Origin: an uncultured Lachnospiraceae bacterium
GTDB lineage: Bacteria; Bacillota; Clostridia; Lachnospirales; Lachnospiraceae
Direction: 5' to 3'
Assembly: GCA_910587765.1 (NCBI GenBank)
Contig: CAJUNR010000003.1
Location: 1-64,000, forward strand
DNA length: 64,000 nt
The position numbers and the translations under genes were made by a program. Numbering within the stretch: the stretch's first letter is position 1; the number at the start of each line of letters is the position of its first letter. Below are positions 41,667-49,762 of the stretch, piece by piece. Under the pieces are notes generated by a model. The model was not told where the DNA came from. It saw nothing but the letters and a program-made list of their open reading frames with translations, and made no database searches.

Positions 41667-42554
41667 ATGCGTCTGCAGATTGACAGGGAACAAAAGGAGA
41701 TCAAGCGCCACGGGAGTTATGAATTTCCGGTGCTGGTCAGTTATGAACGGCTGTCTTATTTTGACACCGGGGAGTTCCCCTGGCACTGGCATCCGGAGAT
41801 CGAACTGACGCTTGTGATGGAGGGCGAGATCGCCTATCAGGTGAACGACAGCCTGTACCATCTGCAGGCGGGGGAAGGTCTGTTCTGCAATACGAACGCG
41901 CTCCATTCGGGCCGCGGGGAGCCGTCCTGCGCCGACTGCAGTTATCTGTCCGTGACGTTTCATCCGAGGCTGCTTTACGGATATGATTCCAGCGTCATTC
42001 AGCGTAAATATATGGGCCGCATTCTGAAATGTCCGTCTCTGGCTTCGGTTCATTTTGTCCCGGAGGAGGCGTGGCACGGACGGGTGCTGGAGCTGATGGA
42101 GCAGATCCGCCTTCTGGACAGCGAACATCCTGTGTCGGAAGAACTGAGGATACAGATCGCGCTGCTTGAGATCTGGCGGGAGATTTACGAACATGTGGAT
42201 GCGGACGAGACAGGCTACGCGGAGAACGGGAGAGATACGGAGCGGATCCGTTCGATCATAGAATACATCAAGCTGCATTACGCGGAGAAAATTACGCTCG
42301 AAGAGCTGGCGGATCAGATTCATCTGTGCAGAAGCGAGAGCTGCCGGCTGTTCAGACGGTATATGAATAAATCCATGTTTGATTATCTTCTGGATTACCG
42401 GGTGGAGCGAAGCCTGGAGCTTCTGCGCAATCCGGCGCTGGACGTGACCTGGATCGCCGGGCAGACGGGTTTTTCAAGTCCGGGCTATTATTCGCGGATT
42501 TTCAAGAGGAAGATGGGCTGCACGCCTCTGGAATACCGGAGGAGGAGCCGGTAG
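41667..42554 (+). CDS. AraC-family transcriptional regulator
   Basis: 295 residues. The N-terminal half is a cupin-like sensor domain (FPWHWHPEIELTLVMEGEIA, about 33-52, and NTNALHSG). The C-terminal 100 residues are the AraC double helix-turn-helix: KITLEELADQIHLCRSESCR (about 209-228), then the signature DVTWIAGQTGFSSPGYYSRI with FKRKMGCTPLEYRR. It is divergent from galK across overlapping promoters, so it probably controls galK-galT in response to a sugar (inference). A start at 41667 lacks a perfect ribosome site; GGAAGGATATTGAG is nearby. Confidence 0.92.
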   Translation: MRLQIDREQKEIKRHGSYEFPVLVSYERLSYFDTGEFPWHWHPEIELTLVMEGEIAYQVNDSLYHLQAGEGLFCNTNALHSGRGEPSCADCSYLSVTFHPRLLYGYDSSVIQRKYMGRILKCPSLASVHFVPEEAWHGRVLELMEQIRLLDSEHPVSEELRIQIALLEIWREIYEHVDADETGYAENGRDTERIRSIIEYIKLHYAEKITLEELADQIHLCRSESCRLFRRYMNKSMFDYLLDYRVERSLELLRNPALDVTWIAGQTGFSSPGYYSRIFKRKMGCTPLEYRRRSR

Positions 42555-42620
42555 AACGGACGGCGGTTACTTTTCACACTCATGCCGTCAGGCTGAAAAC
42601 CGGCTTCCTTCATGAAAATA

Positions 42621-42656
42621 AAAAAGCTGCCGTACATGTGAATACGGCAGTTTTTT
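42621..42656. terminator. Bidirectional terminator between convergent genes
   Basis: AAAAAG-CTGCCGTA, an eight-base loop and TACGGCAG-TTTTTT; T runs on both strands serve the AraC gene and the DUF6465 gene. Confidence 0.88.
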
Positions 42657-42664
42657 CATCCGGT

Positions 42665-42988
42665 TTACAGTGTTCTTAAATCAACTCTGGATTCTTCGCC
42701 GCCTTCACCGTTGACGGTGTAATAGGCAGCCTGTTCCGCGGCATTGATATAAATCTTCAGGTCCGAAGCGTCGAGCCCTCTTTCCTTCACGGCCTTTTTG
42801 ACCGCATTCTGGATGTCGGTTATCGATACGCTCAGACCGTTCATCTCCACGCATACGGAAGTCTTGCAGGCCGCTTTCTTTGCAACGGGCTTCTTTTCTT
42901 CCGTTTTTGTAACAGATTTTGCCGGCTTCTCTTTTGCAGTTGCTGTCACGGCAGCAGTTGTATCTGCCGCTTTCTTTTTGCTTGCCAT
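42665..42988 (-). CDS. DUF6465 family protein
   Basis: 107 residues. A Lys/Ala/Thr-rich, disordered N-terminal half (MASKKKAADTTAAVTATAKE, then repeats of KPA/KK) is followed by a compact domain of about 60 residues. That domain reads VEMNGLSVSITDIQNAVKKA and DLKIYINAAEQAAYYTVNGE. This layout matches DUF6465 proteins of Lachnospiraceae, of unknown function; the basic tail suggests nucleic-acid or envelope contact. AGGAGG precedes the ATG. The 278 bases upstream (42989-43266) hold an inverted repeat CCTTTTCCG/CGGAAAAGG and no gene that I can see. Confidence 0.8.
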   Translation of the reverse strand: MASKKKAADTTAAVTATAKEKPAKSVTKTEEKKPVAKKAACKTSVCVEMNGLSVSITDIQNAVKKAVKERGLDASDLKIYINAAEQAAYYTVNGEGGEESRVDLRTL

Positions 42989-43255
42989 TTTCCTATTCTC
43001 CTCCTAAATAACAAACATACGATCCTCAAATCAAGACTGAAAGAGTTGCTTTCAGTTATTAAGCATCAGTGTTTCAAGTCCTGTACATTATAGACACGAA
43101 ATTTCTTTTTGTCAAGATATCTGTAAGCGGATCAAAATACAGCATGACGATGGTATTGTTTTTCGTACATCCCTGCAGGCCTTTTCCGGTTCCTGCTTGC
43201 GGAAAAGGTGCGGGACGTGATACAATAATCCGCAGGAAACGTTTGCGGAGGAGAC

Positions 43256-43284
43256 AAAACAGGCAGCTACCGGGGAAGCTGCCT
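43256..43284 (-). terminator. Terminator overlapping the end of the MntR/DtxR gene
   Basis: On the minus strand AGGCAGCTTCCCC and GGTAGCTGCCT form a stem that includes the stop codon, followed by GTTTTGTC. Confidence 0.65.
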
Positions 43285-43626
43285 GATCTTTTCAAAACTT
43301 TTGTCGCTGATGACATGTTCCATACGGCAGGCGTCCTTTTGGGCGGTTTCCTTATCCACGCCGATGGAGATCAGAAACTGAGTGAGGACGAGATGCTTTT
43401 CGTAGATGTTCAGGGCAATGGCAAGACCGGAACCGGTCAGGATCAGATGCCCGTTGTCATCGAGGGTAATGTAGCCGTTTTCACGGAGCCGTTTCATGGC
43501 GACGCTGATGCTCGGTTTGCTGTAGCCCAGATAGTTGGCCACATCAATGGAACGGACATTGCCAAGCTCTCTGGAGAGAACCAGAATGGCCTCCAGGTAA
43601 TCCTCCGGTGATTCCTGCATCTTCAT
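43267..43626 (-). CDS. Metal-dependent regulator of the MntR/DtxR family
   Basis: 119 residues. The winged helix opens with ESPEDYLEAILVLSRELGNV and DVANYLGYSKPSISVAMKRL (recognition helix, about 26-45), then NGYITLDDNGHLILT. The second half is the metal-binding and dimerisation domain (YEKHLVLTQFLISIGV, DACRMEHVISDKSFEKI), with the metal-ligand style C-x2-E-H. It is short, lacking an SH3-like third domain, as in MntR. It probably controls manganese or iron uptake genes elsewhere; no transporter is next to it. Confidence 0.9.
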   Translation of the reverse strand: MKMQESPEDYLEAILVLSRELGNVRSIDVANYLGYSKPSISVAMKRLRENGYITLDDNGHLILTGSGLAIALNIYEKHLVLTQFLISIGVDKETAQKDACRMEHVISDKSFEKIRQLPR

Positions 43627-43726
43627 AGGTCTTTTCCCCCTTTATCAGAGACGGCGCGTATTCCGCCGCCGTTCTCAGAATACCATATGACGGGGGGATT
43701 TTCAATCAGAAAAAGGAAGTGACGGG

Positions 43727-45055
43727 ATGGCGCTGACGCAGAGAAAAAGAGCGCTTGCGCGAAGGGCGCTTACGCTGGCGGAGAGAGGGCTGAGACGGAA
43801 GCTTCCGGCATATGCGGCGGCGTTCGCAGTACCGGAGACCGAGTGGACAAAGCAGGGTTCGGGCACGGACCTTGTGCGTCTGTACTGGAACGCGGACGAG
43901 GTGCTCGGCCTGTTCGCGAAGGGGACGGAGCGACTGGAGCGGCGCTGTCTGCACCTTCTTCTGCACGGCATCTATCTGCACGCGCTGAGGGGAGGGGGGC
44001 GGACAGAGAGGATCTGGTGGCTGGCCTGTGATCTGATGACGGAGTACCGGATCGACCGGATGCAGGTGCCGGGCTTTGAGCGCCCCATACCGGGAGAGCG
44101 GAGCCGGTGGTATCAGCGGATCCGGGAGGAGAAGGTGCGTTTTCGGGAGGGGGCGCTGGCCGGGTGGCTGACCGGGCTCGAGCCCTGCGTGCTTGAAGAG
44201 CTGGAAAAGATTTTTCGGAAAGACGATCACGCCTGGTGGCGGACGGAAGCGCCTGCGTGCGCGCAGAGCCGGACGGAAGAGCCGGTCCGGAGCGGAGAAA
44301 CGGTGCGGCTGTCGGAAGCCGTACATCGGTGGAGAGCGGTGTTTGAACAGACGGAGCTTCTGCAGGAAGAACACAGAAGACAGGCGGGGGGAAGCGCGGG
44401 CGCGGGGCGGCAGCAGATCGTGCTCGAGAAAGAGCGGGGGTATGATTACCGGCAGTTTTTAAAGCAGTTCGCGGTGGAGCAGGAGGAACTGTCGCTTGAT
44501 CTGGACAGTTTTGATCCGATTCCCTATGATTACAGCAGGAGGATGTATGAGCGGCTTGTATTTCTCGAGCCGCTGGAATACCGCGATATGCGCAGGCTGC
44601 AGGAATTTGTCATCGCGATTGACACGTCCGGCTCCTGTTCCGGAGAAGTGGTGAAAAGATTTCTGACAGAGACATGGGAGATCTTTCAGGAGAAGGAGAA
44701 CTTCTTCCGGGACATGCGGATTCATCTGATCCAGTGCGACTGTGCGGTGCAGGAGCATGTGTGCATTACCTGCGAGGAGGAATGGGAGCGTTATCTGGAA
44801 CAGATGACGGTGAAAGGGCATGGGGATACGGATTTTACGCCGGTGTTCCGGCTGACGGACCGTCTGATACAGGAAGGAGAGCTGAAAAATCTGAAAGGGC
44901 TGCTCTATTTTACGGACGGAGACGGGATTTATCCGGATCAAAGGCCGGAGTATGACACGGCGTTTGTATTTCTGAACGAAGAACTTCAAAAGGGCAGAGC
45001 GCCTTCCTGGGCGCAGACGCTGACCCTTGACACGGAATGGGAGACGGGAACATGA
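43727..45055 (+). CDS. VWA-like metallopeptidase-type protein (DUF2201)
   Basis: 442 residues. The N-terminal part resembles the DUF2201 putative metallopeptidase region (HLLLHGIYLHAL, about 86-97, in place of a clean HExxH). The C-terminal half is a VWA domain with the metal-binding DTSGSCSGEV motif (about 305-314) and the later TDGDG motif (about 405-409). The stop overlaps the ATG of the MoxR-type ATPase by four bases (ATGA). VWA proteins with MoxR ATPases act together in metal insertion or complex assembly; the target is unknown here. Confidence 0.82.
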   Translation: MALTQRKRALARRALTLAERGLRRKLPAYAAAFAVPETEWTKQGSGTDLVRLYWNADEVLGLFAKGTERLERRCLHLLLHGIYLHALRGGGRTERIWWLACDLMTEYRIDRMQVPGFERPIPGERSRWYQRIREEKVRFREGALAGWLTGLEPCVLEELEKIFRKDDHAWWRTEAPACAQSRTEEPVRSGETVRLSEAVHRWRAVFEQTELLQEEHRRQAGGSAGAGRQQIVLEKERGYDYRQFLKQFAVEQEELSLDLDSFDPIPYDYSRRMYERLVFLEPLEYRDMRRLQEFVIAIDTSGSCSGEVVKRFLTETWEIFQEKENFFRDMRIHLIQCDCAVQEHVCITCEEEWERYLEQMTVKGHGDTDFTPVFRLTDRLIQEGELKNLKGLLYFTDGDGIYPDQRPEYDTAFVFLNEELQKGRAPSWAQTLTLDTEWETGT

Positions 45056-46593
45056 ATATCAGGGAGGCAAAAGAAGAGATTGTACGCACGATACGTGCGT
45101 ATACGGCAAAGGACGACAGGGGCTGTTACCGGATTCCCTCCGTGCGCCAGCGGCCGGTGCTTCTGATCGGCCCTCCGGGAATCGGCAAGACGGCGATTAT
45201 GGAGCAGGCCGCGCAGGAATGCCGTACCGGGCTGGTGGCGTATACGATCACGCATCACACAAGACAGAGCGCGGTGGGGCTGCCGCAGCTTGTGGCGAGG
45301 CGCTTCGGTGAGACGGAGTACACGATGACGGAGTATACGATGAGCGAGATCGTGGGTTCCATCTATGAGTACGAGGAGCGCACGGGACTGCGGGAGGGGA
45401 TTTTGTTTATCGACGAGATCAACTGTGTCTCGGAGACGCTTGCCCCTACCATGCTGCAGTTTCTGCAGTACAAGATGTTCGGAAATCATAAGGTGCCGGA
45501 AGGCTGGATCATCGTGGCCGCGGGCAATCCGCAGGAGTACAACCGTTCGGTCCGGGAACTGGATATGGCGGCGCTGGACCGGGTGCGGACGCTGAATGTG
45601 GAGGCGGATTTTGCGGTCTGGAAAGATTACGCGCTGGAGCGGGCGGTTCACCCGCTGGTGCTCTCCTATCTGGAACTGCACCCGGAATATTTTTATCAGG
45701 TGACGCTGACCAGAGACCGCCGGGAGTTTGTCACGGCCAGAGGCTGGGAAGACCTGTCCGTGCTGCTGCTGGAATATGAGCGGCAGGGGATGCCCGCCGA
45801 CCGGAGCTTTATGGAACAGTTTCTGCGGGCGCCGAAGATAGCGGCGGATTTCGCCTCGTATTATCAGATGGCCCGCGCCCGTCTGGGCGTATACCGGCTC
45901 CGGGAACTGATCGGGGACGGGCTTTCGGCGGCGGAAAGGAAAGCGCTCGGACGGCAGCTTGCGGGGACGAGCGGGGATGTGAAATGCATGTTCGTCCGTC
46001 ATCTTCTGTCGGCGGCCTCGGAGCGGATGACGGCATACGGAGCGCTGCACCGGCAGTACGGGCGCAGGAAAGAGGTTCTCAGACAACTGCTTTCCTATAT
46101 GGAAGAAGACCGGACGCACACTCCGGAAGATTTCCTCCGGCGCCGCGCCCACGCGCTCCGGGTACGCAGGGAGAACCGTCTCCTGAAACCGTGGGAAGAG
46201 CGCATGGAGGCGGAGGTGGACGAATGGCTTGGAAAGCTTTTGTCCGTGCCGGACAGCATCCGGATTCTGGAGAAGCGGACGGCGGACGGCGGTTCGGAGG
46301 AGGCGTTTTCCGCCGCGGCCGGACTTTGCCGGGATCAGGAGGAACTGCAGGCGCACAGGGAAGAACTGCTGGATTTCCTGGGGAGGATGACGGATTTTGT
46401 CGCGGAGTCGTTCGGGGAGGATCTGGAACTGACGGACTGGCTGTACGGGCTGAAATGCCACGGGGATTATCCGCTTCTGTCGTATGAGGACCGGAGGATG
46501 GGGCTTCTGCTCGAACAGAGGGCGGAGGAAGAGAGACTGAGAAGAGAGATCAAGGAGATGGAGGGATTGTATGAAGCTGCTGATCGCAAGTGA
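45052..46593 (+). CDS. MoxR-type AAA+ ATPase
   Basis: 513 residues from the ATG at 45052. Walker A is LLIGPPGIGKTAIMEQA (about 37-53), Walker B is ILFIDEINC (about 117-125), and sensor 1 is IVAAGNPQEYN with Arg-finger-type residues in LDRVR. A helical domain of about 300 residues follows the AAA+ core, longer than in plain MoxR proteins. It is translationally coupled to the VWA protein upstream and overlaps the phosphodiesterase by 23 bases, so the three genes form one operon. Confidence 0.88.
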   Translation: MNIREAKEEIVRTIRAYTAKDDRGCYRIPSVRQRPVLLIGPPGIGKTAIMEQAAQECRTGLVAYTITHHTRQSAVGLPQLVARRFGETEYTMTEYTMSEIVGSIYEYEERTGLREGILFIDEINCVSETLAPTMLQFLQYKMFGNHKVPEGWIIVAAGNPQEYNRSVRELDMAALDRVRTLNVEADFAVWKDYALERAVHPLVLSYLELHPEYFYQVTLTRDRREFVTARGWEDLSVLLLEYERQGMPADRSFMEQFLRAPKIAADFASYYQMARARLGVYRLRELIGDGLSAAERKALGRQLAGTSGDVKCMFVRHLLSAASERMTAYGALHRQYGRRKEVLRQLLSYMEEDRTHTPEDFLRRRAHALRVRRENRLLKPWEERMEAEVDEWLGKLLSVPDSIRILEKRTADGGSEEAFSAAAGLCRDQEELQAHREELLDFLGRMTDFVAESFGEDLELTDWLYGLKCHGDYPLLSYEDRRMGLLLEQRAEEERLRREIKEMEGLYEAADRK

Positions 46594-47116
46594 TATTCAC
46601 GGGTCTGCATATTACTGCCGGAAACTGCTGGAGGCATATGAACGGGAGGAGGCGGACCGGCTGGTTCTCCTCGGGGATCTTCTGTATCACGGCCCCCGCA
46701 ACGACCTGCCGGAAGGGTACGCGCCCAAAGAGGTGCTGGCCATGCTGAACGAACGGAAGGAGGAAATCTTGTGCGTCCGCGGAAACTGTGATACGGAAGT
46801 GGATCAGATGGTGCTTCAGTTTCCGATTCTGGCGGACTACGGATTTCTGTATGAGCAGGGGCATATGATCTTCCTCACGCACGGGCATGTATTCAACGAG
46901 CAGAATCCGCCGATGCTCAAAAAAGGGGATCTCCTCCTGCACGGACATACGCATGTGCCGGTATGCAGAGAGCATGAGACGTATCTCTGTCTGAATCCCG
47001 GTTCGGTATCCATCCCCAAGGAAGGGAGCGCGCACAGCTATCTGGTGTACGAGAACGGGACGTTTCTGTGGAAGGAACTCGGCGGGGACCTGTATATGGA
47101 GTATGAATGGGTGTGA
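46571..47116 (+). CDS. yfcE: YfcE-type metallophosphodiesterase
   Basis: 181 residues. The calcineurin-like metal motifs are present in order: SDIHGS (about 8-13), VLLGDLLYHG (about 34-43), VRGNCDTE (about 73-80) and LTHGHVF...LLHGHTHVPV. It is an Mn2+-dependent phosphodiesterase of the YfcE group; the natural substrate is unknown. It overlaps the end of the ATPase gene, an arrangement that keeps it in the VWA/MoxR operon. Confidence 0.92.
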   Translation: MKLLIASDIHGSAYYCRKLLEAYEREEADRLVLLGDLLYHGPRNDLPEGYAPKEVLAMLNERKEEILCVRGNCDTEVDQMVLQFPILADYGFLYEQGHMIFLTHGHVFNEQNPPMLKKGDLLLHGHTHVPVCREHETYLCLNPGSVSIPKEGSAHSYLVYENGTFLWKELGGDLYMEYEWV

Positions 47117-47146
47117 AAAGCAACACGCGCAGATATGGAAACGCAG

Positions 47147-47175
47147 TTGTCAAACTCCCGCGGCTGTGATATAGT
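47147..47175 (+). promoter_or_regulatory. Promoter for glmS
   Basis: TTGTCA, a 17-base spacer and TATAGT, 36 bases before the glmS ATG. The leader is too short to hold a glmS ribozyme. Confidence 0.65.
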
Positions 47176-47210
47176 TACGGAGACAGAAAACTAAAGGAGT
47201 TTACAATCAT

Positions 47211-49052
47211 ATGTGTGGAATAGTAGGATTTACAGGGAGCGCTCAGGCGGCGCCGGTGCTTTTGGACGGTCTGGCGAGGCTGGAGTACCGGGGATATGAT
47301 TCGGCCGGGATCGCGGTAAAGCGCGAGGATTCGGACCGGATCGAGATTGTGAAGGTGAAAGGACGCCTGAACCAGCTGGCGAAGAAGACGGACAGCGGCC
47401 GGGCGGTGCCCGGGTGCTGCGGGATCGGACATACCAGATGGGCGACGCACGGCGAGCCGTCCATGGTGAACGCACATCCCCACTACAGCGATGACCAGAA
47501 CGTGATCGTGGTGCACAACGGGATCATCGAGAATTATCTGGAACTGAAAGAGAAGCTCATGAAGAGCGGCTATACGTTCTATTCTCAGACCGACACCGAG
47601 GTCGTCACCAAGCTTCTGGATTATTATTATAAAAAATATCAGGGAAATACGCTGGAAGCCATTGTAAAAGTGATGCTTCGGGTCCGCGGTTCCTACGCGC
47701 TGGGAATCATGCTGAAGGAAGAGCCGGGAGTGATCTACTCGGTGCGCAAGGACAGCCCCCTGATTGTGGGGAAGAACGCGCAGGGCTGCCTGATCGCGTC
47801 CGATGTGCCGGCAATCCTGAAATATACCCGCAGCGTGTACTACATTGACAATCTGGAGATTGCCCGTCTCACGGGAGAGGGCGTGGCCTTCTACAATATT
47901 GATAAGGAAGAGATCGCCAAGGAACCGGTGGAGATCAAGTGGGACGCGGAGGCGGCGGAGAAGGGCGGCTTCGAGCATTTCATGATGAAAGAGATCCACG
48001 AACAGCCGAAAGCCGTCCGCGATACCGTCGGTTCCTATATCAAGGACGGAAAGGTTGATCTGAGTTCCGTAGGACTTGCGGATGAGGATATCAAAGGACT
48101 GTCCAGACTGTATATTGTCGCCTGCGGCAGCGCCTATCATGTGGGGATCGCGGCCAAATACGTCATCGAAGATCTGGCAAAACTTCCGGTGGAGGTGGAT
48201 CTGGCGTCGGAGTTCCGCTATCGGGATCCGATTCTTGACAAGGACGCGCTGGTGGTGATCATCAGCCAGTCCGGGGAGACGGCGGACAGCCTGGCAGCTC
48301 TTCGGGAGGCGAAGAGCAGAGGGATCCGCACGCTGGCGGTCGTCAATGTGGTCGGTTCGAGCATCGCGCGGGAAGCGGATAACGTATTCTATACCATGGC
48401 GGGTCCGGAGATCGCGGTAGCGACCACGAAGGCGTACAGTACGCAGCTTGCGGCCGGCTATCTGATGGCGGTTCATTTCGGACTCGTGAGGGAAGTTCTG
48501 GACAAAGCGTATTATGGAAAGCTGGTGGAAGAACTTTTGAAGCTTCCGGACAAGATCGCGAAGGTGCTCGAGGATAAGGAGCGGCTGCAGTGGTTTTCCA
48601 GCAAATTCTCCAATGTCCACGATATTTTCTTCATCGGCAGGGGCATCGATTATGCCATCAGCATGGAAGGCAGCCTGAAGATGAAGGAGATCAGTTACGT
48701 GCATTCGGAGGCCTACGCGGCGGGAGAGCTCAAGCACGGCACCATCTCTCTGGTGGAGGACGGCATCCTGGTCGTCTGCGTCCTCACGCAGGATAAGCTG
48801 TTCGAGAAGACGCTGTCCAATATGGTGGAAGTCAAAAGCAGGGGAGCCTATCTGATGGGACTTACCAATTACGGGAATTATTCCATCGAGGATACGGCCG
48901 ATTTCACCGTTTATGTGCCGAAGACCGATCCGCATTTTACGACCAGTCTGGCCATCATTCCGCTGCAGCTTATGGGCTATTATGTGAGCTGCGCCAAAGG
49001 CCTGGACGTGGATAAGCCGAGGAATCTGGCGAAATCCGTGACTGTGGAATAA
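47211..49052 (+). CDS. glmS: Glutamine--fructose-6-phosphate aminotransferase
   Basis: 613 residues, full length. It makes glucosamine-6-phosphate for cell-wall synthesis. The catalytic Cys follows the initiator Met (MCGIVGFTGSAQAAPVLLDG), with RLEYRGYDSAGIA and GIGHTRWATHGEPS of the glutaminase domain; then two SIS domains (IVACGSAYHVG, ISQSGETADSLAAL, and GRGIDYAISMEGSLKMKEIS) and the C-terminal DKPRNLAKSVTVE. AAAGGAG lies before the ATG. Many Firmicutes control glmS with a self-cleaving ribozyme, but the leader here is only about 35 bases. Confidence 0.98.
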   Translation: MCGIVGFTGSAQAAPVLLDGLARLEYRGYDSAGIAVKREDSDRIEIVKVKGRLNQLAKKTDSGRAVPGCCGIGHTRWATHGEPSMVNAHPHYSDDQNVIVVHNGIIENYLELKEKLMKSGYTFYSQTDTEVVTKLLDYYYKKYQGNTLEAIVKVMLRVRGSYALGIMLKEEPGVIYSVRKDSPLIVGKNAQGCLIASDVPAILKYTRSVYYIDNLEIARLTGEGVAFYNIDKEEIAKEPVEIKWDAEAAEKGGFEHFMMKEIHEQPKAVRDTVGSYIKDGKVDLSSVGLADEDIKGLSRLYIVACGSAYHVGIAAKYVIEDLAKLPVEVDLASEFRYRDPILDKDALVVIISQSGETADSLAALREAKSRGIRTLAVVNVVGSSIAREADNVFYTMAGPEIAVATTKAYSTQLAAGYLMAVHFGLVREVLDKAYYGKLVEELLKLPDKIAKVLEDKERLQWFSSKFSNVHDIFFIGRGIDYAISMEGSLKMKEISYVHSEAYAAGELKHGTISLVEDGILVVCVLTQDKLFEKTLSNMVEVKSRGAYLMGLTNYGNYSIEDTADFTVYVPKTDPHFTTSLAIIPLQLMGYYVSCAKGLDVDKPRNLAKSVTVE

Positions 49053-49072
49053 ACGGGGCAAACGGACAGGTA

Positions 49073-49101
49073 TTGACAGATAAGTGTAAAAACCGTATAA
49101 A
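49073..49101 (+). promoter_or_regulatory. First of two tandem promoters for lrp
   Basis: TTGACA, a 17-base spacer and TATAAA, starting 20 bases after the glmS stop. Confidence 0.6.
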
Positions 49102-49129
49102 CTTTCTAAAAAATTGTGAAAAAAACACA

Positions 49130-49158
49130 TTGTCAGACCAAAAAAATTATTGTATAAT
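49130..49158 (+). promoter_or_regulatory. Second of two tandem promoters for lrp
   Basis: TTGTCA, a 17-base A-rich spacer and consensus TATAAT. A terminator-like hairpin follows about 28 bases downstream. Confidence 0.7.
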
Positions 49159-49186
49159 TTAAAAAAAGTGAAAAAAGTACATGAAT

Positions 49187-49223
49187 GGGCATGGAAACAA
49201 AATTGGTTTTCCATGCCCTTTTT
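49187..49223 (+). terminator. Terminator-like hairpin in the lrp leader
   Basis: GGGCATGGAAA pairs with TTTCCATGCCC around a short loop, followed by TTTTTGA. It lies downstream of both promoters and 43 bases before lrp, so it would attenuate lrp as well as stop read-through from glmS. Confidence 0.7.
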
Positions 49224-49265
49224 GAATGTACGGTTTATGACGGTTTTCAAAAAGGAGTGAACAGG

Positions 49266-49715
49266 ATGGATAGCATGGATCGCAGTATCTTAAAATGTCT
49301 CAGCGAAAATTCCCGGCAGTCGGCCACGGAGATCAGCCGCAAGGTACATCTGTCGATTGCGGCCGTGATCGAACGGATCCGCAAACTGGAGCGGACAGGA
49401 ATCATTCAGCAGTATACGATTGTGGCGGATCAGCAGAAAATCGGGAACGAAGTGACGGCGCTGATGGAGGTGTCGCTGGAGCATCCGCGGTATTATGATG
49501 AATTTACGCGGGCAATGAATGAGAACATCAACATTGTCGCCTGCGACTATCTGACCGGTGACTATGATTTTATGCTGAAAATCCAGACCCGGTCCTCAGA
49601 GTCGCTGGAACAGCTTCACCGGGTCATCAAGAGCATCCGGGGGGTATCCGGTACGAAGACCTATTTTGTGTTAAAAGAGATCAAAAGCGGACTTACTGCC
49701 TTTTCCGAGGCATAG
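49266..49715 (+). CDS. Lrp/AsnC-family transcriptional regulator
   Basis: 149 residues from the ATG at 49266 (AAAGGAGTGA ahead). The N-terminal helix-turn-helix (MDRSILKCLSENSRQSATEI, then VHLSIAAVIERIRKLERTGI) and C-terminal ligand-binding RAM/ACT-like domain (CDYLTGDYDFMLKIQT, about 98-113) are clear. It is followed 47 bases later by an alanine/sodium symporter gene, so it probably senses an amino acid and controls that transporter (inference). Two promoters and a terminator-like hairpin precede it. Confidence 0.93.
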   Translation: MDSMDRSILKCLSENSRQSATEISRKVHLSIAAVIERIRKLERTGIIQQYTIVADQQKIGNEVTALMEVSLEHPRYYDEFTRAMNENINIVACDYLTGDYDFMLKIQTRSSESLEQLHRVIKSIRGVSGTKTYFVLKEIKSGLTAFSEA

Positions 49716-49762
49716 ATATAAGAAAGTCAAACAGAAAATAAAACAATGGAGGGAAATGTGTA

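Noticed and set aside
47117..47210. A glmS ribozyme before glmS
   Set aside because: The promoter lies 36 bases from the ATG, so there is no room for the roughly 150-base ribozyme, and its core sequence is absent.
47175..49250. A 691-codon minus-strand frame opposite glmS
   Set aside because: A shadow of glmS; it has no recognisable domain and runs through promoter sequence.
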